From Halobacteriovorax sp. (GTDB lineage Bacteria; Bdellovibrionota; Bacteriovoracia; Bacteriovoracales; Bacteriovoracaceae), in the NCBI GenBank assembly GCA_002686115.1, contig NZAF01000017.1, forward strand, positions 2,144 to 27,522: DNA of 25,379 nucleotides, read 5' to 3'. Positions within the stretch are counted from its first letter, which is position 1. Every line of letters starts with the position of its first letter. This document shows, piece after piece, positions 7,242 to 13,996 of the stretch. Under the pieces are notes generated by a model. The model was not told the origin of the DNA. It did no database searches and saw only the letters and a program-made list of their open reading frames with translations. The position numbers were made by a program, and so were the translations under genes.

Positions 7242-8192
7242 ATGCATAGCAATATTGAATATTTTAAATCAACTTATACTCCTCTTTGCTTTGGTGGAGC
7301 TAGCATCTCTGGCGAAGGTGCTGGATATGGCTTTGGGGACATTACTGAATCAGACGCCATTTCACTGCTACATTATGCATATGATCGAGGGGTTAAGATC
7401 TTTGATACAGCACCAATCTATGGATTTAGAGAGAGTGAAAAAAGAATTGGAAAGGCATTTAAAGACAAAAGAGAAAATATTTGTCTTATAAGTAAGTGCG
7501 GAGTTTCTTGGCATGACAATATGCGTGTCAATATGACCAATGATCCAAAGACAACTAGGAAAATGCTCGAACAAAGTCTTAAAGATCTTCAAAGTGACTA
7601 TATTGATCTCTATATGGTTCACTGGCCTGATGAAAATGTTGATATCAGACATACTGTTGAAGTACTTGCAAAAGCAAAGATCGAGGGAAAGATTAAACAT
7701 ATCGGTCTTTGTAATACAAATGAAGATGAGTTTTTAAAAGCTAGTGAAGTCGATAAAATTGAATGTCTACAGTCACAATTTAATTATTTTGAAAGAGCTG
7801 AAATTGATGATGGGCTAAAACTTGCTCATGAAAATAACATCCCATTTATGAGTTGGGGAACTTTTGAAAAAGGAATTCTCACAGGTCGCGTGACTAAGGA
7901 TAGAACTTTTGCAAAAAGCGATTGCAGAAGCTGGGCCCCGTGGTGGGTAAAAAGTAATAAAGATGAAAAGATGGAGAAGTTTAAATTCATTAAAAAAGTT
8001 TTAGACTCTCATGGCATAGGCCCTGAAAACTTTGCCATCCAGTTTAATCTTAGAACGAAGGGTTTAAGTCATATTCTATGTGGAGCAAGAAATCATGAAC
8101 AAATCGATAGTTGTCTGAAGGCCACTACTTCAGAAATCTCTGATCAGGTTTTTATGAATATTCTAGAAGTTTTAAATGAACCTAATTCTTAA
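7242..8192 (+). CDS. Aldo/keto reductase
   Basis: From ATG 7242 the protein has 316 residues, the usual size for this TIM-barrel NADPH-dependent reductase family. The catalytic tetrad is visible: Asp55 and Tyr60 in FDTAPIYG, Lys85 in LISKCG and His127 in MVHWPD. SESEKR-like FRESEKRIGKAF after the tyrosine is also typical. The N-terminal CFGGASISGEG matches the first barrel strand. A TTG at 7200 would add 14 residues, but the six-base spacing of a -10-like hexamer to ATG 7242 and the family N-terminus favour the shorter form. Such enzymes reduce aldehydes, ketones or sugars, and the substrate is unclear here. It overlaps the convergent glycosyltransferase gene by 11 bases at the 3' end. Confidence 0.9.
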   Translation: MHSNIEYFKSTYTPLCFGGASISGEGAGYGFGDITESDAISLLHYAYDRGVKIFDTAPIYGFRESEKRIGKAFKDKRENICLISKCGVSWHDNMRVNMTNDPKTTRKMLEQSLKDLQSDYIDLYMVHWPDENVDIRHTVEVLAKAKIEGKIKHIGLCNTNEDEFLKASEVDKIECLQSQFNYFERAEIDDGLKLAHENNIPFMSWGTFEKGILTGRVTKDRTFAKSDCRSWAPWWVKSNKDEKMEKFKFIKKVLDSHGIGPENFAIQFNLRTKGLSHILCGARNHEQIDSCLKATTSEISDQVFMNILEVLNEPNS

Positions 8193-9216
8193 GTAGTTTA
8201 TTTATTTTTAAGAAGACATCATCTACCGATATCAAATCCATCATTCCAGATTCGTTAACTCGTGTTCTCCACTCTACTTCGTTTTCATTCTTTCCATGAT
8301 ATTTTTTTAAGGCATCAGCATAAGCATCAATACAGTTTTCACTTTGACCATATGGTCCTGTAAAATCACATGGTAAAGATGTGTAAAGTCCAACGACACT
8401 CGCCCCCATTGCATTTGCTAAATGTATAGGACCTGAGTCTGGTGCAATAACAAGTAAACTCTTTTCAAATAAAATTGATAGCTCTTTTAAATTTGTTTTA
8501 CCAGCAAAGTTTAAGACGAAATCACTCGCAACGTCTTGTTTTATATCTTCACAAAAATCTGCATCTGCATTTGTTCCTGTTAAAATAACTTTGATATTAC
8601 TTTTTAAAACAATCTTTCTTACAAGCTCAATATAAGAATGTAAGCTCCAAGTTCGGTTCTCATGACTTGCCTTAGGATGAAGACATACATACTCTCCAAG
8701 ACTTTGGTTTTCGTGCCAGTGAATAAAAGACTCTGGTATAGGAATATCATAACGGATAATATCAGAATGAAATCCTAAGTATTTTGAAAAGCCTAAGAAT
8801 GCTTCAAGTGCATGTTCTTTCTTATAAGGAATTTGTTCAGGAACAAAGAGATAATGTCCGTCCCTTCCCCTTTTTGAATCAAAGCCGATTTTTCTTTTTG
8901 CACGAATAAAAGGGTAAAGAAGATTGACTCTTAGATTTGCCTGCGTGCATAAGAATAGATCAAAGTGATATTTTCTTATTTCTTTTATCACTTCTCGATA
9001 ATCGGAAAATGATCTTGGTTTTTTTAAAGTGATGAACTCAATCCCGTCTATATCTTCAACGACTGAAGAGAATGGTTTTGATGTAAAGTAGATGATTCTT
9101 GCATTTGGAAATTGTTCTTTAAGGCGATGAACGAGTGGTAAAGTCCATATAATATCCCCAAGTGCAGATAGACGCATCATCCCAATTGTCTTATAATCTT
9201 CTTTCATTTTATCCAT
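8182..9216 (-). CDS. Family 9 glycosyltransferase (heptosyltransferase-like)
   Basis: The 344-residue protein has the GT-B fold signature of ADP-heptose:LPS heptosyltransferases (WaaC/WaaF/RfaQ). RLSALGD lies at residues 15-21 at the N-terminus and APDSGPIHLANAMG at about 258-271 lines the sugar-nucleotide site. It is likely to add heptose or a related sugar to the LPS core on the cytoplasmic face of the inner membrane. A TTG nine codons upstream is possible, but ATG 9216 sits exactly six bases after a perfect TATAAT and gives the compact N-terminus of the family, so I chose it. No other LPS gene is nearby, so the acceptor is unknown. Confidence 0.92.
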   Translation of the reverse strand: MDKMKEDYKTIGMMRLSALGDIIWTLPLVHRLKEQFPNARIIYFTSKPFSSVVEDIDGIEFITLKKPRSFSDYREVIKEIRKYHFDLFLCTQANLRVNLLYPFIRAKRKIGFDSKRGRDGHYLFVPEQIPYKKEHALEAFLGFSKYLGFHSDIIRYDIPIPESFIHWHENQSLGEYVCLHPKASHENRTWSLHSYIELVRKIVLKSNIKVILTGTNADADFCEDIKQDVASDFVLNFAGKTNLKELSILFEKSLLVIAPDSGPIHLANAMGASVVGLYTSLPCDFTGPYGQSENCIDAYADALKKYHGKNENEVEWRTRVNESGMMDLISVDDVFLKINKLLKN

Positions 9217-9222
9217 TAGCCT

Positions 9223-9251
9223 ATTATAAAGAGCTTGGTGCAATTCGTCGA
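9223..9251 (-). promoter_or_regulatory. Candidate leaderless promoter of the glycosyltransferase gene
   Basis: Read on the minus strand: TCGACG, a 17-base spacer, then TATAAT (9228 to 9223), ending six bases before ATG 9216. TAGG between the -10 and ATG is too close to be a good Shine-Dalgarno sequence. This is one of the two perfect -10 matches in the leaderless set. Confidence 0.5.
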
Positions 9252-9268
9252 TAGATGTGTTTTTTGTA

Positions 9269-9393
9269 ACCGAGTAAAATTCTCGGTGACAAAACGCATA
9301 TGCAAAACGCCTCCGTAGCAGGCTTTAACTATAAAATATATGGCACCATATTTGCCTATTAATAATACATAGGCCCACTAAAAGGATTTTAGT
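9269..9393. promoter_or_regulatory. Cluster of five inverted repeats upstream of the HNH gene
   Basis: Successive short palindromes occupy this gap: ACCGAG/CTCGGT (9269-9287), GCATATGC (9296-9303), ATATGG/CCATAT (9338-9351), GCCTAT/ATAGGC (9354-9374) and ACTAAAA/TTTTAGT (9377-9393). An 8-bp direct repeat CAAAACGC lies at 9290-9297 and 9303-9310. The DNA could be a structured leader RNA or several protein sites controlling the nuclease gene that starts at 9441. No known riboswitch is recognised. Confidence 0.5.
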
Positions 9394-9440
9394 AAGGTCC
9401 TGACACACACACAGAGGAACTTTAACACTGGAGAGAGACT

Positions 9441-10010
9441 ATGACAGACTTTACGGCCCAGTTACCACTTCATGCCTACCAAGCACTCGCATACATTAGT
9501 GCTTTAGGTTTAACGCTCCTACTCTTTTTCGCCTTCCTTTTATCATCGAAAAAAATTACTTCGAAAGATTTGGAAGGAAGACTCTTTATGTATGCAAGCG
9601 CTAAGAACTTACAAATTTCATTTGGGACAAGTGAGAACTGGCGCTACCTAAGAGAGATGACATTTAAAATTCAAGGCAAGCGCTGCTTAAAATGCGGTAA
9701 AGAACACGCCTCGATGCACGTGGATCACATTTATCCAAAATCAACATATCCTCATCTAGAGTATATGATTGATAATCTTCAGGTCCTATGTCCTGAATGC
9801 AACAAGAAAAAATCTTTTACAAAGATTGAAGACCACAGAAAGCCAGAGCACCTGATGAGTCTTTTAAGAGAGATTGATTCTAATAAGCTTTTACAAAAAA
9901 AGTATGTATACGATAAAGGTGAATTACTTAGACTGACAAAGAATCGCTTTAAAAAAGATCTAGATGATAAGATGGGAATTTTCCCAATGGCGAATGTCTT
10001 TAAATTTTAA
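9441..10010 (+). CDS. Membrane-anchored HNH endonuclease
   Basis: The 189-residue protein starts with a single hydrophobic helix (about 17-35) followed by basic SSKK, so it should be anchored in the inner membrane with the nuclease in the cytoplasm. Residues 80-125 form an HNH domain: a zinc knuckle from C82-x2-C85 and C117-x2-C120, the catalytic HVDH (H93, D95, H96), and NLQVLC with Asn112 and CNxKK. These enzymes cut DNA through a beta-beta-alpha metal site. A membrane anchor is unusual for HNH proteins. It suggests a role where DNA crosses or meets the membrane, such as uptake, prey-DNA degradation or defence, but no partner gene is seen. GGAGAG lies upstream of the ATG. The basic C-terminal part (about 130-189) has no known domain. 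Confidence 0.88.
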   Translation: MTDFTAQLPLHAYQALAYISALGLTLLLFFAFLLSSKKITSKDLEGRLFMYASAKNLQISFGTSENWRYLREMTFKIQGKRCLKCGKEHASMHVDHIYPKSTYPHLEYMIDNLQVLCPECNKKKSFTKIEDHRKPEHLMSLLREIDSNKLLQKKYVYDKGELLRLTKNRFKKDLDDKMGIFPMANVFKF

Positions 10011-11060
10011 TTATAAACTGATGTTAATACTTTGGGAATTTCCATTTGCGATGTTCCCATTGTATTTTAAAATAAGTGTATCATCAGAGACATCATAAGA
10101 AATAGGTCTTAAATTCTCATCAAGCTCTTTTATCAATTCTGGACTATCATTACCTTGTGACACTTTATAAACACCAAAGACAGAGTTTCTTTTTGTGATC
10201 ATAAAAAGATCTTCGCTACTGTCAAAGAATGTTTCAATAAAAGAGCCTTGGTAAGAAAAGCTTTTTAGATTACCATTCACATCTAATAGATACGACTTAT
10301 TAGAACTTGAAAGAGAAATAAAGTTTTCAGATTTTGAATGAATACGATTAATCACTCCGGACTGATTAAAGCCTATAAGCTGTTCGTCTTTAAATAGTTT
10401 TAAGGCGTCTGAAATCATAAATAGACCATCATTCCAATATGTCAGATAAGTAATGTCTTCTTTTGATGAATCTTGATAGATAAAGCTATAATCATTATTA
10501 CTGAGAGTCACTTTTAAGATTGAATGAGTAAAAGCAATATAAATGCTTCCATCAAAATGAGTAATTCTACTCACGTCACCAAGCTTTTTAACATCAAGTC
10601 CCACGTGTTCACTTGTCATACGAATAATTGTCTCAAATTCACCATATGATGTTCGAACGATAGAGACTGTTTTATTATCTTTAGAGTAGAGAATAAGATA
10701 ATTCTCATTATCAATATTTTCAAAGTGTGACACACTTCCGTAATAAACATTTTCTTTTAGTTCAGACCCATTGTAAGTATAAATGCTCTTTTGATTGCCC
10801 TTACTTCCTTCAAATAAAATAACACCATCACCTAAGAATTTATTAAATCCACCATCGACAAGTCTAACGTCACTAGAGATAAGAACCTCTTCTTCGCTAG
10901 AAAGATAGTAAAGACCATCACTTTTTTGAACGACAGAGCTCTCACTTCCGAGTCGATAGAATTCTTCATCGATGTAAGTAACATTAGGTCTAAGAGTTGC
11001 ATCGTTATACCCGCAGCTCACAACAAAGAGTGAAAGTGTCAAAAAAATAAATGTCTTCAT
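10011..11060 (-). CDS. Lipoprotein, possibly beta-propeller-like, unknown function
   Basis: From ATG 11060 this is a 349-residue lipoprotein precursor with the signal MKTFIFLTLSLFVVSC, where Cys16 would be lipidated. The mature part is dominated by short beta strands with alternating Gly, Tyr and Asp turns. Recurrent motifs such as DGLYYLS, DGSIYIA, DGLFMIS and SSEDLFMI look like blades of a beta-propeller, but I cannot assign a family. ATG 11075, five codons earlier, is also possible; the downstream start is preferred because GAGG is well spaced from it. The stop directly abuts that of the opposing HNH gene. A hairpin covers the upstream start and part of the ribosome site. Confidence 0.85.
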   Translation of the reverse strand: MKTFIFLTLSLFVVSCGYNDATLRPNVTYIDEEFYRLGSESSVVQKSDGLYYLSSEEEVLISSDVRLVDGGFNKFLGDGVILFEGSKGNQKSIYTYNGSELKENVYYGSVSHFENIDNENYLILYSKDNKTVSIVRTSYGEFETIIRMTSEHVGLDVKKLGDVSRITHFDGSIYIAFTHSILKVTLSNNDYSFIYQDSSKEDITYLTYWNDGLFMISDALKLFKDEQLIGFNQSGVINRIHSKSENFISLSSSNKSYLLDVNGNLKSFSYQGSFIETFFDSSEDLFMITKRNSVFGVYKVSQGNDSPELIKELDENLRPISYDVSDDTLILKYNGNIANGNSQSINISL

Positions 11061-11070
11061 TATGGTCATC

Positions 11071-11098
11071 CTCATTACTCTCTAATAAGAGCAATGAG
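11071..11098 (-). promoter_or_regulatory. Hairpin over the ribosome-binding region of the lipoprotein gene
   Basis: CTCATT-A-CTCT (11071-11081) pairs with AGAG-C-AATGAG (11088-11098), ten pairs with one mismatch and a six-base loop. On the minus-strand mRNA the 3' arm contains the upstream ATG and the GAG of the GAGG site, so folding could mask translation initiation. Confidence 0.4.
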
Positions 11099-11172
11099 GC
11101 GGCCAAAGCCCCCAACAAAATAACAACAACTTAGCACTAACAAACCTATAGAAGTTATATACCTGTCAAAAG

Positions 11173-11195
11173 TTTAAACACTATAGTGTCTTAAA
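11173..11195 (-). terminator. Palindromic hairpin after the exported-protein gene
   Basis: ACACTATAGTGT (11178-11189) is a perfect 12-bp palindrome flanked by TTTAA and TTAAA, giving a longer stem with one bulge. On the minus strand it is followed by a short CTTTTG run, nine bases past the stop at 11205. It may be a weak intrinsic terminator or a protein-binding palindrome. Confidence 0.35.
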
Positions 11196-11203
11196 AGGTG
11201 CCA
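11193..11203 (+). repeat. Single copy of the AAAAGGTGCCA repeat
   Basis: This 11-mer is identical to the core of the tandem repeat at 25252-25280. It lies one base beyond the stop of the minus-strand gene at 11205. I saw no fourth copy on either strand by eye. Confidence 0.5.
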
Positions 11204-11204
11204 A

Positions 11205-12080
11205 TTAATTTTCGCAGTTTAGGTCGATTCCCTCTGGGGTTCTTGGGATTAAGAGGAGCCAGCGATCGTTGTTTCCTATTCTTTGGTAATAAGCTTCTAA
11301 AGTACAATAAATTTGAGCTTGTATCTCTAGTGACGTGTCGCCTCTTAGAAGCTCTCCTTCAAGAGCATCAGCAAGTCCTAACATGATTTTTTCTTCTTGT
11401 TCGAATTTATCGAGAAGTTCGAATTGGCAGATTATATACAGACTCTCTTCTACTGATATATTTTTTTGATCTTTAACAAGTGCTGCGTTTTTTAACCGGA
11501 AAGAATCAATACTTTCATCTGAAAGTGTCCTTACATCATGTTCATAAACTGAGCCATCTTCATTTTCAGAAGGAAACTCCATATCGATATATTCACTTCC
11601 GTCAATGTAGCCAGTTACATCCTCACCTACTAAGTCTTCTATTTTCCCACCTGGAACATACCCTGTCTCTAATAAGATTTGGTATTCATCATTAACACCA
11701 TTGAACCACTCTTCAAGATTTTCACATTTCTCAGGTTCTTCATCGCTCATATAAAAGCCACAAATTTCTTGAAAGCCAATTAATAAAAAATCAAATGTTT
11801 CCGGATCAAACGTCTCATAGAGAACCTGCGCTCTTTTTTTTGCGACATCTTCATCAAAAGTTTCAACTTCATATTGTGAAAATGCGAGATGACCTTTTAA
11901 AAATTGTAATTCAGTGGGAAGCTTCTCAATACTTTCAAGAGCATCTTTCTTATCTAAAATCTCCTCCGGTGCCTCGATATCGTACATTTCCATTTGTTTT
12001 AAAATAGCACCAATTTCTCCACCAATATCATTGGCAAATGAACTGAAGATAAATAAGAAAACCAATAAAGTCCTTAACAT
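11205..12080 (-). CDS. Acidic exported protein of unknown function
   Basis: The 291-residue product begins with a short signal peptide, MLRTLLVFLFIFSSFA, with likely cleavage after Ala16. The mature protein is strongly acidic, with Glu and Asp spread throughout, as expected for a periplasmic or secreted protein in a salt-adapted bacterium. Five cysteines in the mature part (in EICGF, EKCEN, IICQF, IYCTL and LNCEN) could form disulfides. Secondary structure looks mostly helical, and no family or catalytic motif is recognised. It is divergent from the lipid operon across 111 bases and may have weak start signals (GATAAG six bases before ATG, no clear Shine-Dalgarno). A functional link to the desaturase operon is not shown. 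Confidence 0.82.
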   Translation of the reverse strand: MLRTLLVFLFIFSSFANDIGGEIGAILKQMEMYDIEAPEEILDKKDALESIEKLPTELQFLKGHLAFSQYEVETFDEDVAKKRAQVLYETFDPETFDFLLIGFQEICGFYMSDEEPEKCENLEEWFNGVNDEYQILLETGYVPGGKIEDLVGEDVTGYIDGSEYIDMEFPSENEDGSVYEHDVRTLSDESIDSFRLKNAALVKDQKNISVEESLYIICQFELLDKFEQEEKIMLGLADALEGELLRGDTSLEIQAQIYCTLEAYYQRIGNNDRWLLLIPRTPEGIDLNCEN

Positions 12081-12191
12081 ATAGTTCTTATCGGTCGTAA
12101 AACTCTCTATATAAACCTAAAAAAATTACATACTTACCACATCTTAATATGTATTTAAGGTAGTCTTCGCCAAAGCAAATGTGGGGCTTAT

Positions 12192-13127
12192 ATGATAGCT
12201 AAACAAAATTATCGCACAAAGATGAAAATCATCTCTCATGATTATCTTGTTGATAATAATAACCTCGCTTTACATAATCTGATCAATATCACCACACTCT
12301 CAATTATTTTATCAGTCGCCATCTTAGGAATATGGATTTCAACATTTCTAAATTCAGTATTCGCAGTTCCAATTGTCGCCCTGAGCTTTGGCTGGTCAAT
12401 GTTTTCAGGGTTCATCATTCTTGTGCATGAGGCTTCTCATCAAAACTTTATTAGATTAAAGAATAAAACAATTGGTAAGTGGTGTAATAGAGCACTGGCC
12501 TATCCTATGACAATGCTCTCTTTTCAAGATTTCTATCTGCACTGGGAAAAAGGTCACGCCTATCACCATAGATTCCCTGTAAAAAAAGATGATCCTCAAA
12601 ATTGTCCTGAGTTTTGCTTAAATGGAAAAAAGTTATTAAGAGAATTATTAAAAGTCATGCTTATTCCTGGCTTTTCTGGCTCTAAACAAAATGCTTGCGT
12701 TCAAAAGAATGAAAAATGGACCGTGCTATTAGGTGGTGCTGAGTCGCTTCTTGTATGGGGCGCCCTTTTTTATTTTTGCTACTCCATTCTAGGTAGAATC
12801 GATATCTTTTTTGGAATGCTTATAGGTAGCAATTTTTCAATGGCGCTCAACCTTATTAAGGTTTCAATGGAACATAGTGGAGATGTCTTAAATGATCCTG
12901 TGAATATTGAAAAAACAAAAAGTAGCACCTTCATCGGCCAATCAATCTTAATGCCATTTAATATATCACTTCATTTTGAACATCATCTAGCGCCTCTTGT
13001 GCCTTGGTATAACTTAGATAAACTGCATGATAAATATCAAGATGTCATACCAGAGGGACATAAGAGAAAGTACTACAACAATGGCTGGAAAGAAGTCTTC
13101 ATCCAACTAAGAGGAGAAGGCCTATGA
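12192..13127 (+). CDS. Membrane fatty-acid desaturase
   Basis: This 311-residue membrane protein has the three histidine clusters that hold the di-iron centre: HEASH at 79-83, HAYHH at 122-126 and HFEHH at 261-265. Hydrophobic segments at about 30-53, 57-79 and 180-225 place the boxes on the cytoplasmic face. The third box continues as LAPLVPWYNL, close to the EHHLFPxVPxY of acyl-lipid desaturases. It should use O2 and an electron donor to insert a double bond, or possibly a hydroxyl, into a lipid acyl chain. It is the first gene of a four-gene operon, and its stop overlaps the next ATG in an ATGA. The start has only a weak GGGG upstream. The exact lipid substrate is unknown; context favours a special membrane lipid. 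Confidence 0.9.
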   Translation: MIAKQNYRTKMKIISHDYLVDNNNLALHNLINITTLSIILSVAILGIWISTFLNSVFAVPIVALSFGWSMFSGFIILVHEASHQNFIRLKNKTIGKWCNRALAYPMTMLSFQDFYLHWEKGHAYHHRFPVKKDDPQNCPEFCLNGKKLLRELLKVMLIPGFSGSKQNACVQKNEKWTVLLGGAESLLVWGALFYFCYSILGRIDIFFGMLIGSNFSMALNLIKVSMEHSGDVLNDPVNIEKTKSSTFIGQSILMPFNISLHFEHHLAPLVPWYNLDKLHDKYQDVIPEGHKRKYYNNGWKEVFIQLRGEGL

Positions 13128-13996
13128 TAGAGAAGAATGTTGAATTCTTAGCTGCAAAAAAACTCTCCCCCTGGAGAAAGATATCTTTTGGCTCATGGAG
13201 ACCAACCGGAGATAGTTCAATCTATACTTCTTTGCATCTACCAGTTGCAAATGTAAAAGCTTATTTAAAAGAAAATAATATTGATATGCATATCTTTCTT
13301 ATCAAGATGTTGGCCCATGCCATAGCAAAGAATCCACACATTAATGGTGTTATACGCTTTGGGAAATTTTATCCGAGAAAGAATGTAGACATTTTCTATC
13401 ATGTTGTCTCCAATATGAAAGAAGCTGAAGACCTTTCAGGACTTGTTATTCGAAAGGCAGATAAGAGGTCATGGAGAGATGTCAGTAAAGAATTTAAAAC
13501 AAAAGTAATTGCGATAAAAAAAGGGACTGATAAATCTTATGATCAAATCAAGAAGTCCTTTGCCCTCATGCCTGGATTACTCGCCAGACCTGTTTTAGAC
13601 CTATGTGCCTTCCTTTTATATAATTTAAACCTATGGTCACCTCTTCTTGGGAGTCCGAAAGACTCTTTTGGTAGTGTCATGCTAACAAATATTGGTTCAT
13701 TTGGTGCGGACCAGGCCTATTGCCCAATTGCTCCTTATACACGAATACCAATGGTTGTATCAGCTGGAAAAGTGGCCAAAAGACCTTTTGTTATCGATGA
13801 TAAGGTAGAAGCTGTAGAAACTATTTATCTAAGTTTTACCTATGATCACCGAATAATGGATGGTGTTCAATATCAGTGGCTAGCAAATACAATTAAAGAT
13901 ATCTTCATGGCCCCACAAATTCTTGATCAAGAATTTAAAGAAACTATTAATCGTGAGACTCAAAGTGAAACAGTACCTGTCTTTAATACGCCATAA
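13124..13996 (+). CDS. Stand-alone E2/CAT-fold acyltransferase
   Basis: The 290-residue protein matches the catalytic domain of 2-oxoacid dehydrogenase E2 components, including the C-terminal active-site motif SFTYDHRIMDG (His242, Asp246) and MLTNIGSFG (186-194). It lacks the lipoyl and E1/E3-binding domains, so it cannot be a normal E2 subunit. Enzymes with this fold use the His to deprotonate an acyl acceptor and transfer an acyl group from CoA or another carrier. Sitting between a desaturase (4-base overlap) and an MMPL exporter, it is probably a lipid acyltransferase that builds the exported product. CAT-type acyltransferases (PapA) pair with MmpL exporters in mycobacteria in a similar way, though those use HHxxxDG. 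An acetyltransferase acting on small molecules is the main alternative. Confidence 0.85.
   Translation: MIEKNVEFLAAKKLSPWRKISFGSWRPTGDSSIYTSLHLPVANVKAYLKENNIDMHIFLIKMLAHAIAKNPHINGVIRFGKFYPRKNVDIFYHVVSNMKEAEDLSGLVIRKADKRSWRDVSKEFKTKVIAIKKGTDKSYDQIKKSFALMPGLLARPVLDLCAFLLYNLNLWSPLLGSPKDSFGSVMLTNIGSFGADQAYCPIAPYTRIPMVVSAGKVAKRPFVIDDKVEAVETIYLSFTYDHRIMDGVQYQWLANTIKDIFMAPQILDQEFKETINRETQSETVPVFNTP

Noticed and set aside
9402..9412. Short CA dinucleotide run before the HNH gene
   Set aside because: Only about five units. It could vary by slippage but is too short to call phase variation.
9441..10010. Idea that the HNH gene marks a mobile intron, homing element or prophage
   Set aside because: No integrase, terminase, intron structure or attachment-site repeats are seen, and the flanking genes are ordinary chromosomal ones.
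11198..12007. Three plus-strand open frames of 62-71 codons opposite the acidic exported-protein gene
   Set aside because: The minus-strand protein has a signal peptide and coherent composition. The plus-strand frames have no start signals or domains and are its antisense shadow.
13923..13964. TTG start for the MMPL exporter
   Set aside because: It would overlap the acyltransferase gene by 74 bases and add a Lys/Leu-rich extension untypical of the family. GTG 13965 gives a normal N-terminus, although this remains uncertain.
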